Virus record (IMG/VR): IMGVR_UViG_3300050821_002563 | Coordinates: 1-41,228 of that record | DNA: 41,228 bases | Reading direction: 5' to 3' (one strand) | Source of the DNA: a virus | Part shown: piece after piece, positions 31,154 through 37,907 of the stretch | Layout: each line of letters opens with the position of its first letter | Position numbering within the stretch: position 1 is the stretch's first letter | The notes under the pieces: model-generated | The model's input: the letters and a program-made list of their open reading frames with translations, nothing else | Told to the model about the DNA's origin: nothing | Database searches by the model: none | Program-made: the position numbers and the translations under genes

Positions 31154-31393
31154 ATGGGCTCCAAGAAGTCGATCACAGTAAAATTTCCGCCAGAGTTATT
31201 GGCTAAGATGCAGGCTTATGCGATTCGGAATCACTACAAGACTTTGCCTGAGTTACTTCGCGAATGGGCACGGCGCGGTTTAGCGGAGGCACCACAGGGC
31301 GGGGCAGCTCTACCTCCCAAGCCTTTTGTTCAGAGGCGATCTCATTCAGAAGCTGAGACAGGGCTGAGACAAGCCGCTTCTCCCGCTCAATAG
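31154..31393 (+). CDS. Ribbon-helix-helix protein encoded antisense to a leftward gene
   Basis: 79 aa from the ATG at 31154. Residues 6-44 'KSITVKFPPELLAKMQAYAI' and 'HYKTLPELLREWARRGL' are a clear CopG-type RHH: beta strand ITVKF, helix, then helix with conserved LPELLR. The rest is Pro/Arg/Ala-rich. It lies alone on the plus strand, overlapping antisense to 31203-31550 over about 190 bases. GAGG precedes the ATG at 9 nt. The match to RHH is strong, but expression is unproved. Confidence 0.5.
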   Translation: MGSKKSITVKFPPELLAKMQAYAIRNHYKTLPELLREWARRGLAEAPQGGAALPPKPFVQRRSHSEAETGLRQAASPAQ

Positions 31394-31550
31394 AGTACAA
31401 GACAGTAAAGATGATGCTTGTTATTGTGTCGCTATCCACGTCTCGTGTGGAGAGTTTGGTGCCTTCCGATGAGATGTTAGCGAGCATACGATTGAGATCG
31501 CTGCGGGCTATGTCGAGTTTAGCTGCGAGTCGGTAGAGATCTTGGCTCAT
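31203..31550 (-). CDS. Hypothetical helical protein, 115 aa
   Basis: MSQDLYRLAAKLDIARSDLN, then 'ITSIIFTVLYSIEREKRLVS' and 'ALSQLLNEIASEQKAWEVEL', all amphipathic helix. The last 35 residues have low structure and are exactly the part antisense to the RHH gene. The start overlaps the previous stop in an ATGA. No family recognised. Confidence 0.66.
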   Translation of the reverse strand: MSQDLYRLAAKLDIARSDLNRMLANISSEGTKLSTRDVDSDTITSIIFTVLYSIEREKRLVSALSQLLNEIASEQKAWEVELPRPVVPPLNRAVPIREVTQAKSCSDSESHKPAS

Positions 31551-32041
31551 GCGTTTTTCTCCAGGTTGTTGTAGAGGTATTTTTCTGGTTCGGGGTTTGT
31601 TTTGCGGCAGACTGCGGCTAGTCCCAGGGCGAAGTCGTGCATAGCTATCCAGTAGGAGGTAGCTTGTTTGATGTATTCGCCAAGGCTCAGGTATTGTTGT
31701 CCGATGGCTTCTGCGGCGGCTTTCTGAGCGGCCCAGTTAGGGATGCAGAGATCGGCGTAAGTGACCCAGCTCATTTCCTTTACTAAGTACGTGAGCATAT
31801 CTGTGAGGCCGCGGAGTGTTATTAGGTGTTCTATTCGTTCTTCCCTGTGGTAGTTGTTGAGGAACTTACTATACGAGCTAGCAAGTGCATCAATTGGTAC
31901 TTTAGCGAGGACGAGATCTGGGGCGTTGAGGACTTGTAGGGAGTTAACGAGTTGATTGAGGCTATTTATGTGCCATTCAATTGGAGGGAGTTTACCCAGA
32001 TCGGCTAATTCGTCCAGGGTTGGGCCTTTACGAATTTCCAT
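31547..32041 (-). CDS. Hypothetical protein, 164 aa
   Basis: Helix-rich (INSLNQLVNSLQVLNAP; HLITLRGLTDMLTYLVKEM), with Trp-containing segments (EMSWVTYADLCIPNWAAQK). No signal peptide or membrane span. The start region is 14 nt inside the previous gene and 4 nt overlap links it to the next. No family recognised. Confidence 0.68.
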   Translation of the reverse strand: MEIRKGPTLDELADLGKLPPIEWHINSLNQLVNSLQVLNAPDLVLAKVPIDALASSYSKFLNNYHREERIEHLITLRGLTDMLTYLVKEMSWVTYADLCIPNWAAQKAAAEAIGQQYLSLGEYIKQATSYWIAMHDFALGLAAVCRKTNPEPEKYLYNNLEKNA

Positions 32042-32219
32042 AGTTTCTGCCTTTCAGGTATTTTCTGCGTGTTTCGATAGCGGCGGTTGCCCATTCGCAG
32101 GAGTTTTCGCACCATTCTGTAATAGGTTCGCCAGCGCCCAGTGTTATGAAGCGCAGGTATATTTCGTCCCAAAGTTCACTTTCGTAGAAGTTTTCTGCTT
32201 CTTCTTTGCCACAGCCCAT
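32028..32219 (-). CDS. Hypothetical protein, 63 aa
   Basis: MGCGKEEAENFYESELWDEI, acidic, with two Cys around 'CENSCEWATAAI' and a basic C-terminus. The start has a near-perfect AAGGAGGAACAG ribosome site. Probably soluble. No family recognised. Confidence 0.68.
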   Translation of the reverse strand: MGCGKEEAENFYESELWDEIYLRFITLGAGEPITEWCENSCEWATAAIETRRKYLKGRNYGNS

Positions 32220-32278
32220 TTGCTGTTCCTCCTTGTAGCACTAACGCTCTAAGGATACAGCATATATTGTTCAGTTGT

Positions 32279-32494
32279 CTAGGCGGCGGCGGGAGGTTCT
32301 GGTCCCTCGATCACGTCTATCACGGCTTTGACTTCTGGGAATTTTGCTTCCAGGGCGGCAAATTCTGGTGAGTCTTCTATTTTGTCGGCAATTTTCAAGA
32401 GGGCCGCAAATTCTGGTGAATCTACGACTTTCTTAGCTTCGCTTTCAAGGGCGTTTGCCGCCAAGTGCTTCTTTAGAAAGTTGAAAAGTCCCAT
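32279..32494 (-). CDS. 71-aa protein with an internal repeat
   Basis: MGLFNFLKKHLAANALESEA followed by two copies of a DSPEFAALxxxxDKIE-like unit (VVDSPEFAALLKI; IEDSPEFAALEAK). The start at 32494 is chosen because GGAG precedes it by about 8 nt; the longer frame lacks a ribosome site. Acidic C-terminus. Function unknown. Confidence 0.68.
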   Translation of the reverse strand: MGLFNFLKKHLAANALESEAKKVVDSPEFAALLKIADKIEDSPEFAALEAKFPEVKAVIDVIEGPEPPAAA

Positions 32495-32499
32495 TGGTA

Positions 32500-33051
32500 T
32501 TACTCCTCTGTCCAGATTAGGTTGACGCACATTTGGAAGCCAGCGCCGAGGGCGGCTCCGTTGAGATTGACGTAGACGCCTTGGCCGCCTGTTCTCAGTG
32601 TAATTGGTTGTCCTTCGAAGTTGTCGTCCCAGAGGAGTTGATCGTCATCGGCTGAGAGGTTGGTGGGGGTAGTGGCGCTAGGGATGACGAGAGTGACGAG
32701 TTTGAGTAGTCCGGTGGTATTAACGGGGGTGCCGGGGGTGGGGTTAGTGGTTGAGTATTGGACGCAGGTGAGTTTGCTGGCGGCGGTAGATTGATCGGTG
32801 GTGATGGGGCGAATGGTGACTGGAGTTGAGCCGGTGTCGGCGGTGCTTCTCAGGAGGAGTTGGAAGTTCATCACAGCGGCACTAGTTATAGTGGCAGACA
32901 TGGTGATGCGGACGAGTTTGCCGGTTACGGATGTAGCGGAGCTATTAATCAGACCTACTACATCTGTGGGTGTGGCGACTGGTGTGAAGTAGCCAGAGCT
33001 AGCTGCGTAGGTGCCGCGGGAGTAGCCAACTTTTCTAGTTTCTACGGGCAT
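32500..33051 (-). CDS. Virion-type structural protein on the minus strand
   Basis: 183 aa, Thr/Ser/Ala/Val-rich: 'GKLVRITMSATITSAAVMNF', 'LLRSTADTGSTPVTIRP', 'PLTLRTGGQGVYVNLNGAAL'-like blocks near the end. This pattern (GKLVRI ... LRS.ADTG ... GVYVNLNG ... W(T/S)EE) is one I have seen in phage virion-associated proteins. It lies outside the plus-strand structural operon with motif copy 4 about 27 nt upstream. It may be a decoration or surface protein added late or separately. Confidence 0.7.
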   Translation of the reverse strand: MPVETRKVGYSRGTYAASSGYFTPVATPTDVVGLINSSATSVTGKLVRITMSATITSAAVMNFQLLLRSTADTGSTPVTIRPITTDQSTAASKLTCVQYSTTNPTPGTPVNTTGLLKLVTLVIPSATTPTNLSADDDQLLWDDNFEGQPITLRTGGQGVYVNLNGAALGAGFQMCVNLIWTEE

Positions 33052-33077
33052 GGACGGAACACCTGTCAGCCATTAGT

Positions 33078-33092
33078 ATTGTCGTATTGTCG
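33078..33092 (-). promoter_or_regulatory. Intergenic motif copy 4
   Basis: ATTGTCGTATTGTCG on the plus strand, identical over 20 bases with copy 2 near 14626. It lies between the divergent genes at 33051 and 33118, so one site could serve both. Confidence 0.6.
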
Positions 33093-33117
33093 ATAGTTTA
33101 CATAGGGGAGCGGGTCG

Positions 33118-33456
33118 ATGCAAGAAACATTCCATACAGTGGGAAGCCAAGACTACAAAGTAGATCACGAGGCCAAGAAGGTCTTCAAGAAGCAGTATTT
33201 ACCTACGCATATTCCTCCGGCAGAGCGTGACATGTTCCCAGAGGGATTTAGATGGCTTGACACTAATGGAGACTATGCGCAGTTTACTGCGAGATATTCT
33301 GCCCCGGTCAATGCTGAGCCTGTTGTCATGGAGGCAGTTGAGAAGCCAGAGCCGCCAGCGCCGGAAGTGGAGCCTGTGGAGCCCCCAGAGTATGACGTGA
33401 CGTTGACAGGGGGAGCAGACATACCGGATTACTCAGGCAAAAAACTGAGGCGCTAG
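33118..33456 (+). CDS. Hypothetical protein, 112 aa
   Basis: Basic N-terminal half (DYKVDHEAKKVFKKQYLPTH) and a Glu/Pro/Val-rich second half (EKPEPPAPEVEPVEPPEY) ending KKLRR. GGGGAGCGGGTCG stands before the ATG. The Pro/Glu linker suggests an extended arm, perhaps virion-associated like its divergent neighbour. No family recognised. Confidence 0.65.
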   Translation: MQETFHTVGSQDYKVDHEAKKVFKKQYLPTHIPPAERDMFPEGFRWLDTNGDYAQFTARYSAPVNAEPVVMEAVEKPEPPAPEVEPVEPPEYDVTLTGGADIPDYSGKKLRR

Positions 33457-33523
33457 ACAATACAACACATAACATGCTAACCTTTTACTCGTTAGTACTT
33501 AGGAGTGAAAAGGAGAGCAAGTT

Positions 33524-34207
33524 ATGGCATTTGGGAAAAAGACAGATGAAATCGCCGTCATTAAACCGGCGAATATTGTAGAGACCACTATAGCTATTCG
33601 AGGGACTGCGCCGTTAGTGCAGCACAAGTTTTCGGAGAAGGCCAAGACCATGATGATGGAGGCCATGACGAAGACTGCTGCGGAGCGGAAGAGTAAGGCC
33701 ACTAGAGATCCTCGGGATTTCAACAACGAGTTTGAGCAGAGCCAGCACAAGTCTACTGAGGGGTGGGTGGGTATTCCTTGTAGTGCGTTTCGGGCGGCGA
33801 TGATCGATGCTTGTCGAACCATTGGACTAGTAATGACGCGGGCCAAAATGTCAGTGTTTGTTCTGGCAGATGGGATTGACGCGGCAGAAGGTACGCCCTT
33901 AGTGCGCATTTACAGCAAGAAAGGTCCAGAAAAGCATACTGGTCTAGTTCGGCTAGAGACTGGGGTAGCAGATGTACGTGTTCGACCAATGTGGCGTGAG
34001 TGGGCATGTAAGGTACGTCTTCAATATGATGCGGACATGATAACAGGTGAGTCTGTTGTCAACCTTTTAGACAGAGCTGGCAAGCAGTGTGGAATCGGGG
34101 AGGGCAGAGCCTTTTCGAAGAACTCAGTTGGCCAGGGCTGGGGGTCTTTTGAGGTAGTTCAAGACGAGGATGAGCAGAAGGAAAGCCCGAAGAAGAAGTC
34201 CAAATAA
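33524..34207 (+). CDS. Conserved phage protein with RAMP-like glycine-rich loop
   Basis: 227 aa. Motifs: 'TTIAIRGTAPLVQHKFSEK' (strand), 'GWVGIPCSAFRAAMIDACR' (helix), 'DVRVRPMWREWACKVRLQYD' and a C-terminal 'CGIGEGRAF...VGQGWGSFEVV'. I recognise this set from uncharacterised proteins of many phages. The GxGxxx(n)GxGxGxF ending after a strand-helix layout resembles the G-rich loop of RAMP (Cas5/6/7-type RRM) proteins, so RNA binding is possible; this is inference. The C-terminus is acidic and then poly-Lys. A strong AAGGAGAGCAAGTT ribosome site precedes it. Confidence 0.72.
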   Translation: MAFGKKTDEIAVIKPANIVETTIAIRGTAPLVQHKFSEKAKTMMMEAMTKTAAERKSKATRDPRDFNNEFEQSQHKSTEGWVGIPCSAFRAAMIDACRTIGLVMTRAKMSVFVLADGIDAAEGTPLVRIYSKKGPEKHTGLVRLETGVADVRVRPMWREWACKVRLQYDADMITGESVVNLLDRAGKQCGIGEGRAFSKNSVGQGWGSFEVVQDEDEQKESPKKKSK

Positions 34208-34360
34208 TAGCAGCAGGCAGGAGGGGCTGGGCCAGTGATGGTTAGGATGGTTTGGTTTGGCAGACATGGCTATCCCTGGCGCGGAAGGTGTGGCCGGGAC
34301 GGGCAAGCGTCGGCTGGGCAATTCAAGGCAGACAAGTTAGGGCAGGCATACAAATCAAAA
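34208..34360 (+). repeat. G-rich NNNGG tract 1
   Basis: Non-coding, with GG every four to six bases (TTAGG, ATGG, TTTGG, CATGG, CGCGG, AAGG, TGTGG). It separates two conserved genes and contains copy 1 of a 36-bp exact repeat shared with the long tract at 35034-35850. No terminator or cloverleaf seen. Confidence 0.65.
34278..34313 (+). repeat. 36-bp exact direct repeat, copy 1
   Basis: Begins GGCGCGGAAGGTGTGGCC and ends GGGCAAGCGTCGG. Identical over 36 bases to 35575-35610, 1.3 kb away. Both lie in G-rich tracts, so they may mark recombination between tracts or a conserved core. Confidence 0.9.
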
Positions 34361-34370
34361 GGAGAAAAAT

Positions 34371-35033
34371 ATGCCAAAGGGACAATATGATCGAAGTAAG
34401 GTAGGTAGGAAGAGGCAAGTGACGGCTAAAGGAGGGCCAGTGAAGACAAGACCCATTGAAGATCTCTTTGATGAGGATGACAGTTTAGGGAATGACAAGC
34501 CATCTAACAAGATGGCGAAGGGTCATTTAGCTGCCAACAATCAGATCACTGCGAAGGTGACTGAGATTGAGGAAGTGAGGGACGAGTTAGCGCGTATTGC
34601 TGAGAACAATGATGGTCGGTTGAACCCGGACACTATTGTAGATGCGGCGAGATCGCGCAAGTCTATCCTTCACGACTATTTCCAGTGGGATGATTCTGTA
34701 GCGGGTGAGCAGTTTCGCCGCGCTCAAGCGATTGTCTTAATCAAGAAAATTCGTTTCACGATTGTGCTGCATGATCCAGAGACGAAGCAGATTGGTTTCA
34801 AGACGGTCAGGCAATATCAGTCGAGGCCCTCGCAGCGTGGTCCTGGTGGTGGGTACGAGGACATTGAGGACATCATGTCTGACAGTGAGAAGCGGACGGA
34901 GCTTTTACAAGCGGCGTTTGCTGAACTCTCGGCATTTCGCAGAAGGTACGAAGACTTAGAAGAGTTGTCTTCTGTGCTTATGGCGATAGATGAGGTATTG
35001 CCGCCGATTCGCAAGAAGCAGAGGAGGGCTTAA
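34371..35033 (+). CDS. Conserved phage protein of unknown function, 220 aa
   Basis: Basic N-terminus (MPKGQYDRSKVGRKRQVTA), acidic segment, then 'DGRLNPDTIVDAARSRKSI LHDYFQWDDSVAGEQFR' and 'RAQAIVLIKKIRF', a block I recognise from phages in which it often neighbours the preceding gene. The C-terminal half is helical (RTELLQAAFAELSAFRRRYE). AAAAGGAGAAAAAT precedes the ATG. Function unknown; nucleic-acid metabolism is suggested by the neighbour and by charge. Confidence 0.7.
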   Translation: MPKGQYDRSKVGRKRQVTAKGGPVKTRPIEDLFDEDDSLGNDKPSNKMAKGHLAANNQITAKVTEIEEVRDELARIAENNDGRLNPDTIVDAARSRKSILHDYFQWDDSVAGEQFRRAQAIVLIKKIRFTIVLHDPETKQIGFKTVRQYQSRPSQRGPGGGYEDIEDIMSDSEKRTELLQAAFAELSAFRRRYEDLEELSSVLMAIDEVLPPIRKKQRRA

Positions 35034-35850
35034 AGAAAGTAGGCAGTCCAGGCCGGGTTTGGCATTTATGCCGCGCCCAGGCGAGTAATGCCGGGTCAAG
35101 GCAGGATCGGAATGGCACTGCAATCAGCGGCGTGGTGTGGTCCGTAAGGGCAGACACGGCGTAGCTAGAAGAGTCACGGAGTGTAGCGGACTGGCAGACA
35201 AGGCAAGGCAATCATGGGTTGGTCAGGTCCGGGCCGGGTGAGGAAGGTCGAGGCAGACGAGGAGGGGTACTGCCGGGTACGCACCGGTGAGGCTAGGCAG
35301 GCACGGCAAGCTGGCGGTGGTTCGGTAGGGACTGGATGGTTTGGCCGTCTTGGAGGGGCGTGGTAAGCAGAGAAGTGGACTGGCAGTCTGGGCGAGGTGC
35401 GCCGCAACGCGAACTGGTCCGGCACTAAGGCAAGGCAGACTAGGCCCGGCGCGAGGAGGACTGGATGGTCGAGGCAGGTGCGGCATGGCTCGCAACGGTA
35501 CGGTAGGGCTTGCTGCGGAAGGGTTCGGATTGGCCGTCATGGAGAGGTTCGGCGTGGATGAGTAAGTAGTGGCAGGCGCGGAAGGTGTGGCCGGGACGGG
35601 CAAGCGTCGGTAAGTCGAGGCAGACATGTCCGGGCTCGGTATGGACAGGACTAGCGGGCATAGGCAAGGCAGACGAGGATAGTCAGGGTAAGGTGCGCCT
35701 TGGTGCAGCGTGGCAGGATTGGCACTCCTTGGGTTGGTCAGGCGCGGGTAGGATTGGCAGACACGGGAGTGTTCGGATAGGAGTGGTTAGGTCGGTCGTG
35801 GCAGTCGAGGATAGGCAGGGCAAGGTGCGGGTTGGTGCGGCAAGGTGAAT
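35034..35850 (+). repeat. Long G-rich NNNGG tract 2, non-coding
   Basis: 817 bases with G about twice as frequent as C, dominated by GG spaced roughly five bases apart (CAAGG, CAAGG, TCAGG, TCCGG, GCCGG, CGAGG, TACGG, TTCGG). Apparent open frames on either strand are side effects of few stop triplets and lack ribosome sites. It contains the second 36-bp repeat copy and runs straight into tRNA-Arg. It does not look like a structured RNA with long-range pairing, because complementary C-rich segments are scarce. Function unknown. Confidence 0.75.
35575..35610 (+). repeat. 36-bp exact direct repeat, copy 2
   Basis: Identical to 34278-34313. It lies inside the long G-rich tract; flanks differ completely, so the match is not part of a larger duplication. 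Confidence 0.9.
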
Positions 35851-35922
35851 GCCCTAGAAGCTCAATGGATGAGCGACACGCTACGAACGTGGAGGTTGCA
35901 GGTTCAAGTCCTGTCTAGGGCG
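35851..35922 (+). tRNA. tRNA-Arg (ACG)
   Basis: Acceptor GCCCTAG/CTAGGGC with discriminator G, D arm GCTC-AATGGAT-GAGC, anticodon stem ACACG/CGTGG (A27-G43 mismatch) with loop CTACGAA (anticodon ACG, decoding CGT/CGC after inosine change), T arm GCAGG-TTCAAGT-CCTGT. CCA is not encoded. It immediately follows the long G-rich tract. Confidence 0.92.
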
Positions 35923-35947
35923 TTTACTTTTACAAAAGGAGAAAGCA

Positions 35948-36118
35948 ATGAAAGCGAAGTTCCACGTCGAATGCCGACAAACCGTATTCGATTTGCTAGA
36001 CCACATCGAGGTATTGCAGCGAGCGCTAATGATGGCAGCGAAATACTGGACTGAGGATTTTCAGATAGAGCCAGCCGAAGCGACAGCGGAGCATTGGATT
36101 AAGGGGGCGCAGAAATGA
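35948..36118 (+). CDS. 56-aa protein, duplicated-family member 1
   Basis: MKAKFHVECRQTVFDLLDHI, then EVLQRALMMAAKYWTEDF and ending AEHWIKGAQK. The end matches the end of the next protein (IEVLKRAL...DHWIKKAEGAQK), so they share a C-terminal module. AAAAGGAGAAAGCA precedes the ATG, and the TGA overlaps the next ATG. Function unknown. Confidence 0.68.
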   Translation: MKAKFHVECRQTVFDLLDHIEVLQRALMMAAKYWTEDFQIEPAEATAEHWIKGAQK

Positions 36119-36453
36119 TTCTCTCCGACAGCGAACTCCGCGAGATCAGCGAAAGATGCTCTGCTGCCACCCCTGGAAAGTGGGAAGCCGGAAAAGGTTC
36201 AGAACAGAAGGGGTGGATAGAGACTTCGATTGGCACTTCTCGTCCAATAATAATCCAGACATCTGCTCATGCTGATGCTGTCTTCATCGCAGCCTCTCGA
36301 TCAGACATCCCGCGCCTGCTCGAAACGATTGAGGTGCTGAAGAGGGCGCTAACAATGTGTGCGAAAAATAGAAATAAGATAGCGGATTTGCAAACACTAC
36401 AGAGGTCGCCAGAGGACCATTGGATTAAGAAAGCAGAGGGGGCGCAGAAATGA
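36115..36453 (+). CDS. 112-aa protein, duplicated-family member 2
   Basis: MILSDSELREISERCSAATP, then WEAGKGSEQKGWIETSIGTS and the shared end 'IEVLKRALTMCAKN...DHWIKKAEGAQK'. The N-terminus is shared with the next gene (MILSDSELREI). It thus joins the head of gene 3 with the tail of gene 1. The nucleotide copies behind this are 44 bp exact at 36103 and 36438. Confidence 0.68.
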   Translation: MILSDSELREISERCSAATPGKWEAGKGSEQKGWIETSIGTSRPIIIQTSAHADAVFIAASRSDIPRLLETIEVLKRALTMCAKNRNKIADLQTLQRSPEDHWIKKAEGAQK

Positions 36454-36572
36454 TTCTCTCCGACAGCGAACTCCGCGAGATAAAAGAAAAATGCGAGAAG
36501 GCAATGAAAGAAGCCGAGCAGGACATCAAAGACGAGATACGCGCATTGAAAGCGAAGGAGAGATTGAAGTGA
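36450..36572 (+). CDS. 40-aa protein, duplicated-family member 3
   Basis: MILSDSELREIKEKCEKAMK followed by a charged helix (EAEQDIKDEIRALKAKERLK). The first 11 residues are identical to member 2. Starts in an ATGA overlap. Probably a shortened derivative formed by the tandem duplication. Confidence 0.6.
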   Translation: MILSDSELREIKEKCEKAMKEAEQDIKDEIRALKAKERLK

Positions 36573-36610
36573 GCATATTGTCCGATGCAGAGAATAAGGT
36601 GAAGAAATGA
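36569..36610 (+). CDS. 13-aa remnant, possible peptide
   Basis: GTG-initiated MSILSDAENKVKK sharing ILSDxE with members 2 and 3. It overlaps both neighbours by 4 nt, so it may only couple translation between genes. Could be a decayed copy of the same module. Confidence 0.35.
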   Translation: MSILSDAENKVKK

Positions 36611-36768
36611 CACCACAAGAAGAAATGGAATTGCTTAACGAATTGGTAGAAGTATTTGAGCGGCGATTCACACAATTAGAACCTAATGAGCAAGTGCGCA
36701 TCTGGAAATATCTACAGGACCGCTATATCACTCATGCAAACAAACGAAGAGAAGAGGCGAAGAAATGA
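36607..36768 (+). CDS. 53-aa helical protein
   Basis: MTPQEEMELLNELVEVFERR, then 'QVRIWKYLQDRYITHANKRR', a charged two-helix protein ending EEAKK. ATGA overlap with the preceding remnant. No family recognised. Confidence 0.6.
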   Translation: MTPQEEMELLNELVEVFERRFTQLEPNEQVRIWKYLQDRYITHANKRREEAKK

Positions 36769-36797
36769 GCTCGACAAAGCCAAAGAGGCATTGAAAG

Positions 36798-37097
36798 ATG
36801 GGCGCTAATGATGCACACGAAAAGAAGATCAAGAAGGCGAGTTGGAACAGAGGCAAACAAACCAAGTTCAAGCCCAACAAAAGGAAAGCCAGGATAAAGA
36901 TGACCTATTGGTGGCCATCCTGGGATGAGTCCGTCATGGGCAAATACTTCAAAGCCAAGAGAAAGCGCGATCCAGAAGCAGTAGCTAAAGCTAAAGCTCG
37001 TTTAGAGGAAATGCTCAAGAGATGGAAGGAAAGATTCAATGTCTACAAAAGCAAGAAAACACAAAGCAAGAATGAGAGCCCTAAGAAGACTGACTAG
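36798..37097 (+). CDS. Very basic protein, 99 aa
   Basis: MGANDAHEKKIKKASWNRGK followed by repeated basic segments (KFKPNKRKARIKMTYWW; KARLEEMLKRWKERF) and a Lys/Ser-rich end. Highly positively charged with aromatic residues, so a nucleic-acid-binding protein is plausible. No family recognised. Confidence 0.62.
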   Translation: MGANDAHEKKIKKASWNRGKQTKFKPNKRKARIKMTYWWPSWDESVMGKYFKAKRKRDPEAVAKAKARLEEMLKRWKERFNVYKSKKTQSKNESPKKTD

Positions 37098-37098
37098 G

Positions 37099-37200
37099 AT
37101 GAGCCAGGATATGGGATTCTACAAAATCACAAAGGACTCCTACAAAGAAATCCCCTGGAAACAAGGCCAGCCCACAGAAGAAAGAAAATATATCTCGTGA
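37099..37200 (+). CDS. 33-aa peptide
   Basis: MSQDMGFYKITKDSYKEIPW, then KQGQPTEERKYIS. It starts one base after the preceding TAG and is the last gene of this plus-strand run. The composition is protein-like, but the length gives limited support. Confidence 0.45.
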   Translation: MSQDMGFYKITKDSYKEIPWKQGQPTEERKYIS

Positions 37201-37907
37201 GGCAGTCAAGGCACGTATGGGAGGCATGTAGTAGCAGGACGTGGCGCGATATTACTACAACAACAGAACAAATATCCATCGAGCCTAATTGACACAAATC
37301 ACAACCATAACGAAAATGGACATCGTGAGTGTCGCGTGGTCCGCGGTAGCAGAACGCAGTTCCCTAGAAGCAACGCGACCTGGTGCGGTAGCACCACTCA
37401 GAAGTAGAATTATGTCTAGAACGCTCGGTAAGAACCTGAGAGGACGCCGGGGTTTCAGACTAACTCGGTTGACCGGCCGGTAACCACTCCGTAGTTCACG
37501 ATACCTCAAACCGAGCTGCATCTAAAAAAGAAACGAAGTTTCAGCCCTAAAAAAGAAAGCTCAAAGCACCGGCCAAAACCACAGAAACCCCAACAAAAGG
37601 ACGTGAAGGCTCGCGATAGCCCCTGGACCTAATACCGAATACCTCCCAATCATCCAACCCTCCTAACACAGTCGAACTTTAGTACATTCGATGTCATGTA
37701 CCAGCTTTCAGCACAGTACAAGACTATGGGTAGTTGCAAAGTAGAACTACACAACTTATTAGAGGATTGATGGGTGGTGGTTATAAAAGTCAAGATGAAT
37801 GCTTAAGGCCCGTGTATCAATTCGTATTAGGTAAGCTGGGCAGGCTGGGCGTCTTGGGCTAATGTGAGACGTGAATAATACGACAGTACGAATGCTTGTA
37901 TGAGATG
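37201..37907 (+). ncRNA. Non-coding structured region, candidate RNA
   Basis: About 700 bases without a credible gene. Several perfect hairpins occur close together: GTCGCGT (37331-37337) with ACGCGAC (37373-37379), TGGTGC-GGTA-GCACCA (37381-37396), and GGTT-G-ACCGGCCGGT-AACC near 37467-37485. A GTACAT...ATGTAC pair lies near 37682-37701. Short G-rich patches occur at 37201-37250 and 37830-37860. The dense pairing between 37330 and 37490 suggests a structured RNA, but it matches no class I can name. Confidence 0.4.
37881..37895 (+). promoter_or_regulatory. Intergenic motif copy 5
   Basis: CGACAGTACGAATGC preceded by AATA, upstream of the 38077 operon. Closest to copy 3 in its flanks. Confidence 0.5.

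Noticed and set aside
35223-35667. Open frames of 75-134 codons on the minus strand of the G-rich tract
   Set aside because: They arise because the tract has few stop triplets; they are Pro/Ser/Arg/Ala-rich, overlap each other and lack ribosome sites.
35034-35850. Large structured phage RNA of the GOLLD or ROOL kind near a tRNA
   Set aside because: Position next to a tRNA fits, but the strand is G-rich without enough complementary C-rich segments for extensive pairing and no known motif is visible.
34208-35850. CRISPR array
   Set aside because: The repeats are degenerate five-base units plus one 36-bp pair, without regular spacers or Cas genes.
36765-36794. 9-codon frame between the 53- and 99-aa genes
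   Set aside because: Too short to support; probably only an incidental ATGA overlap.
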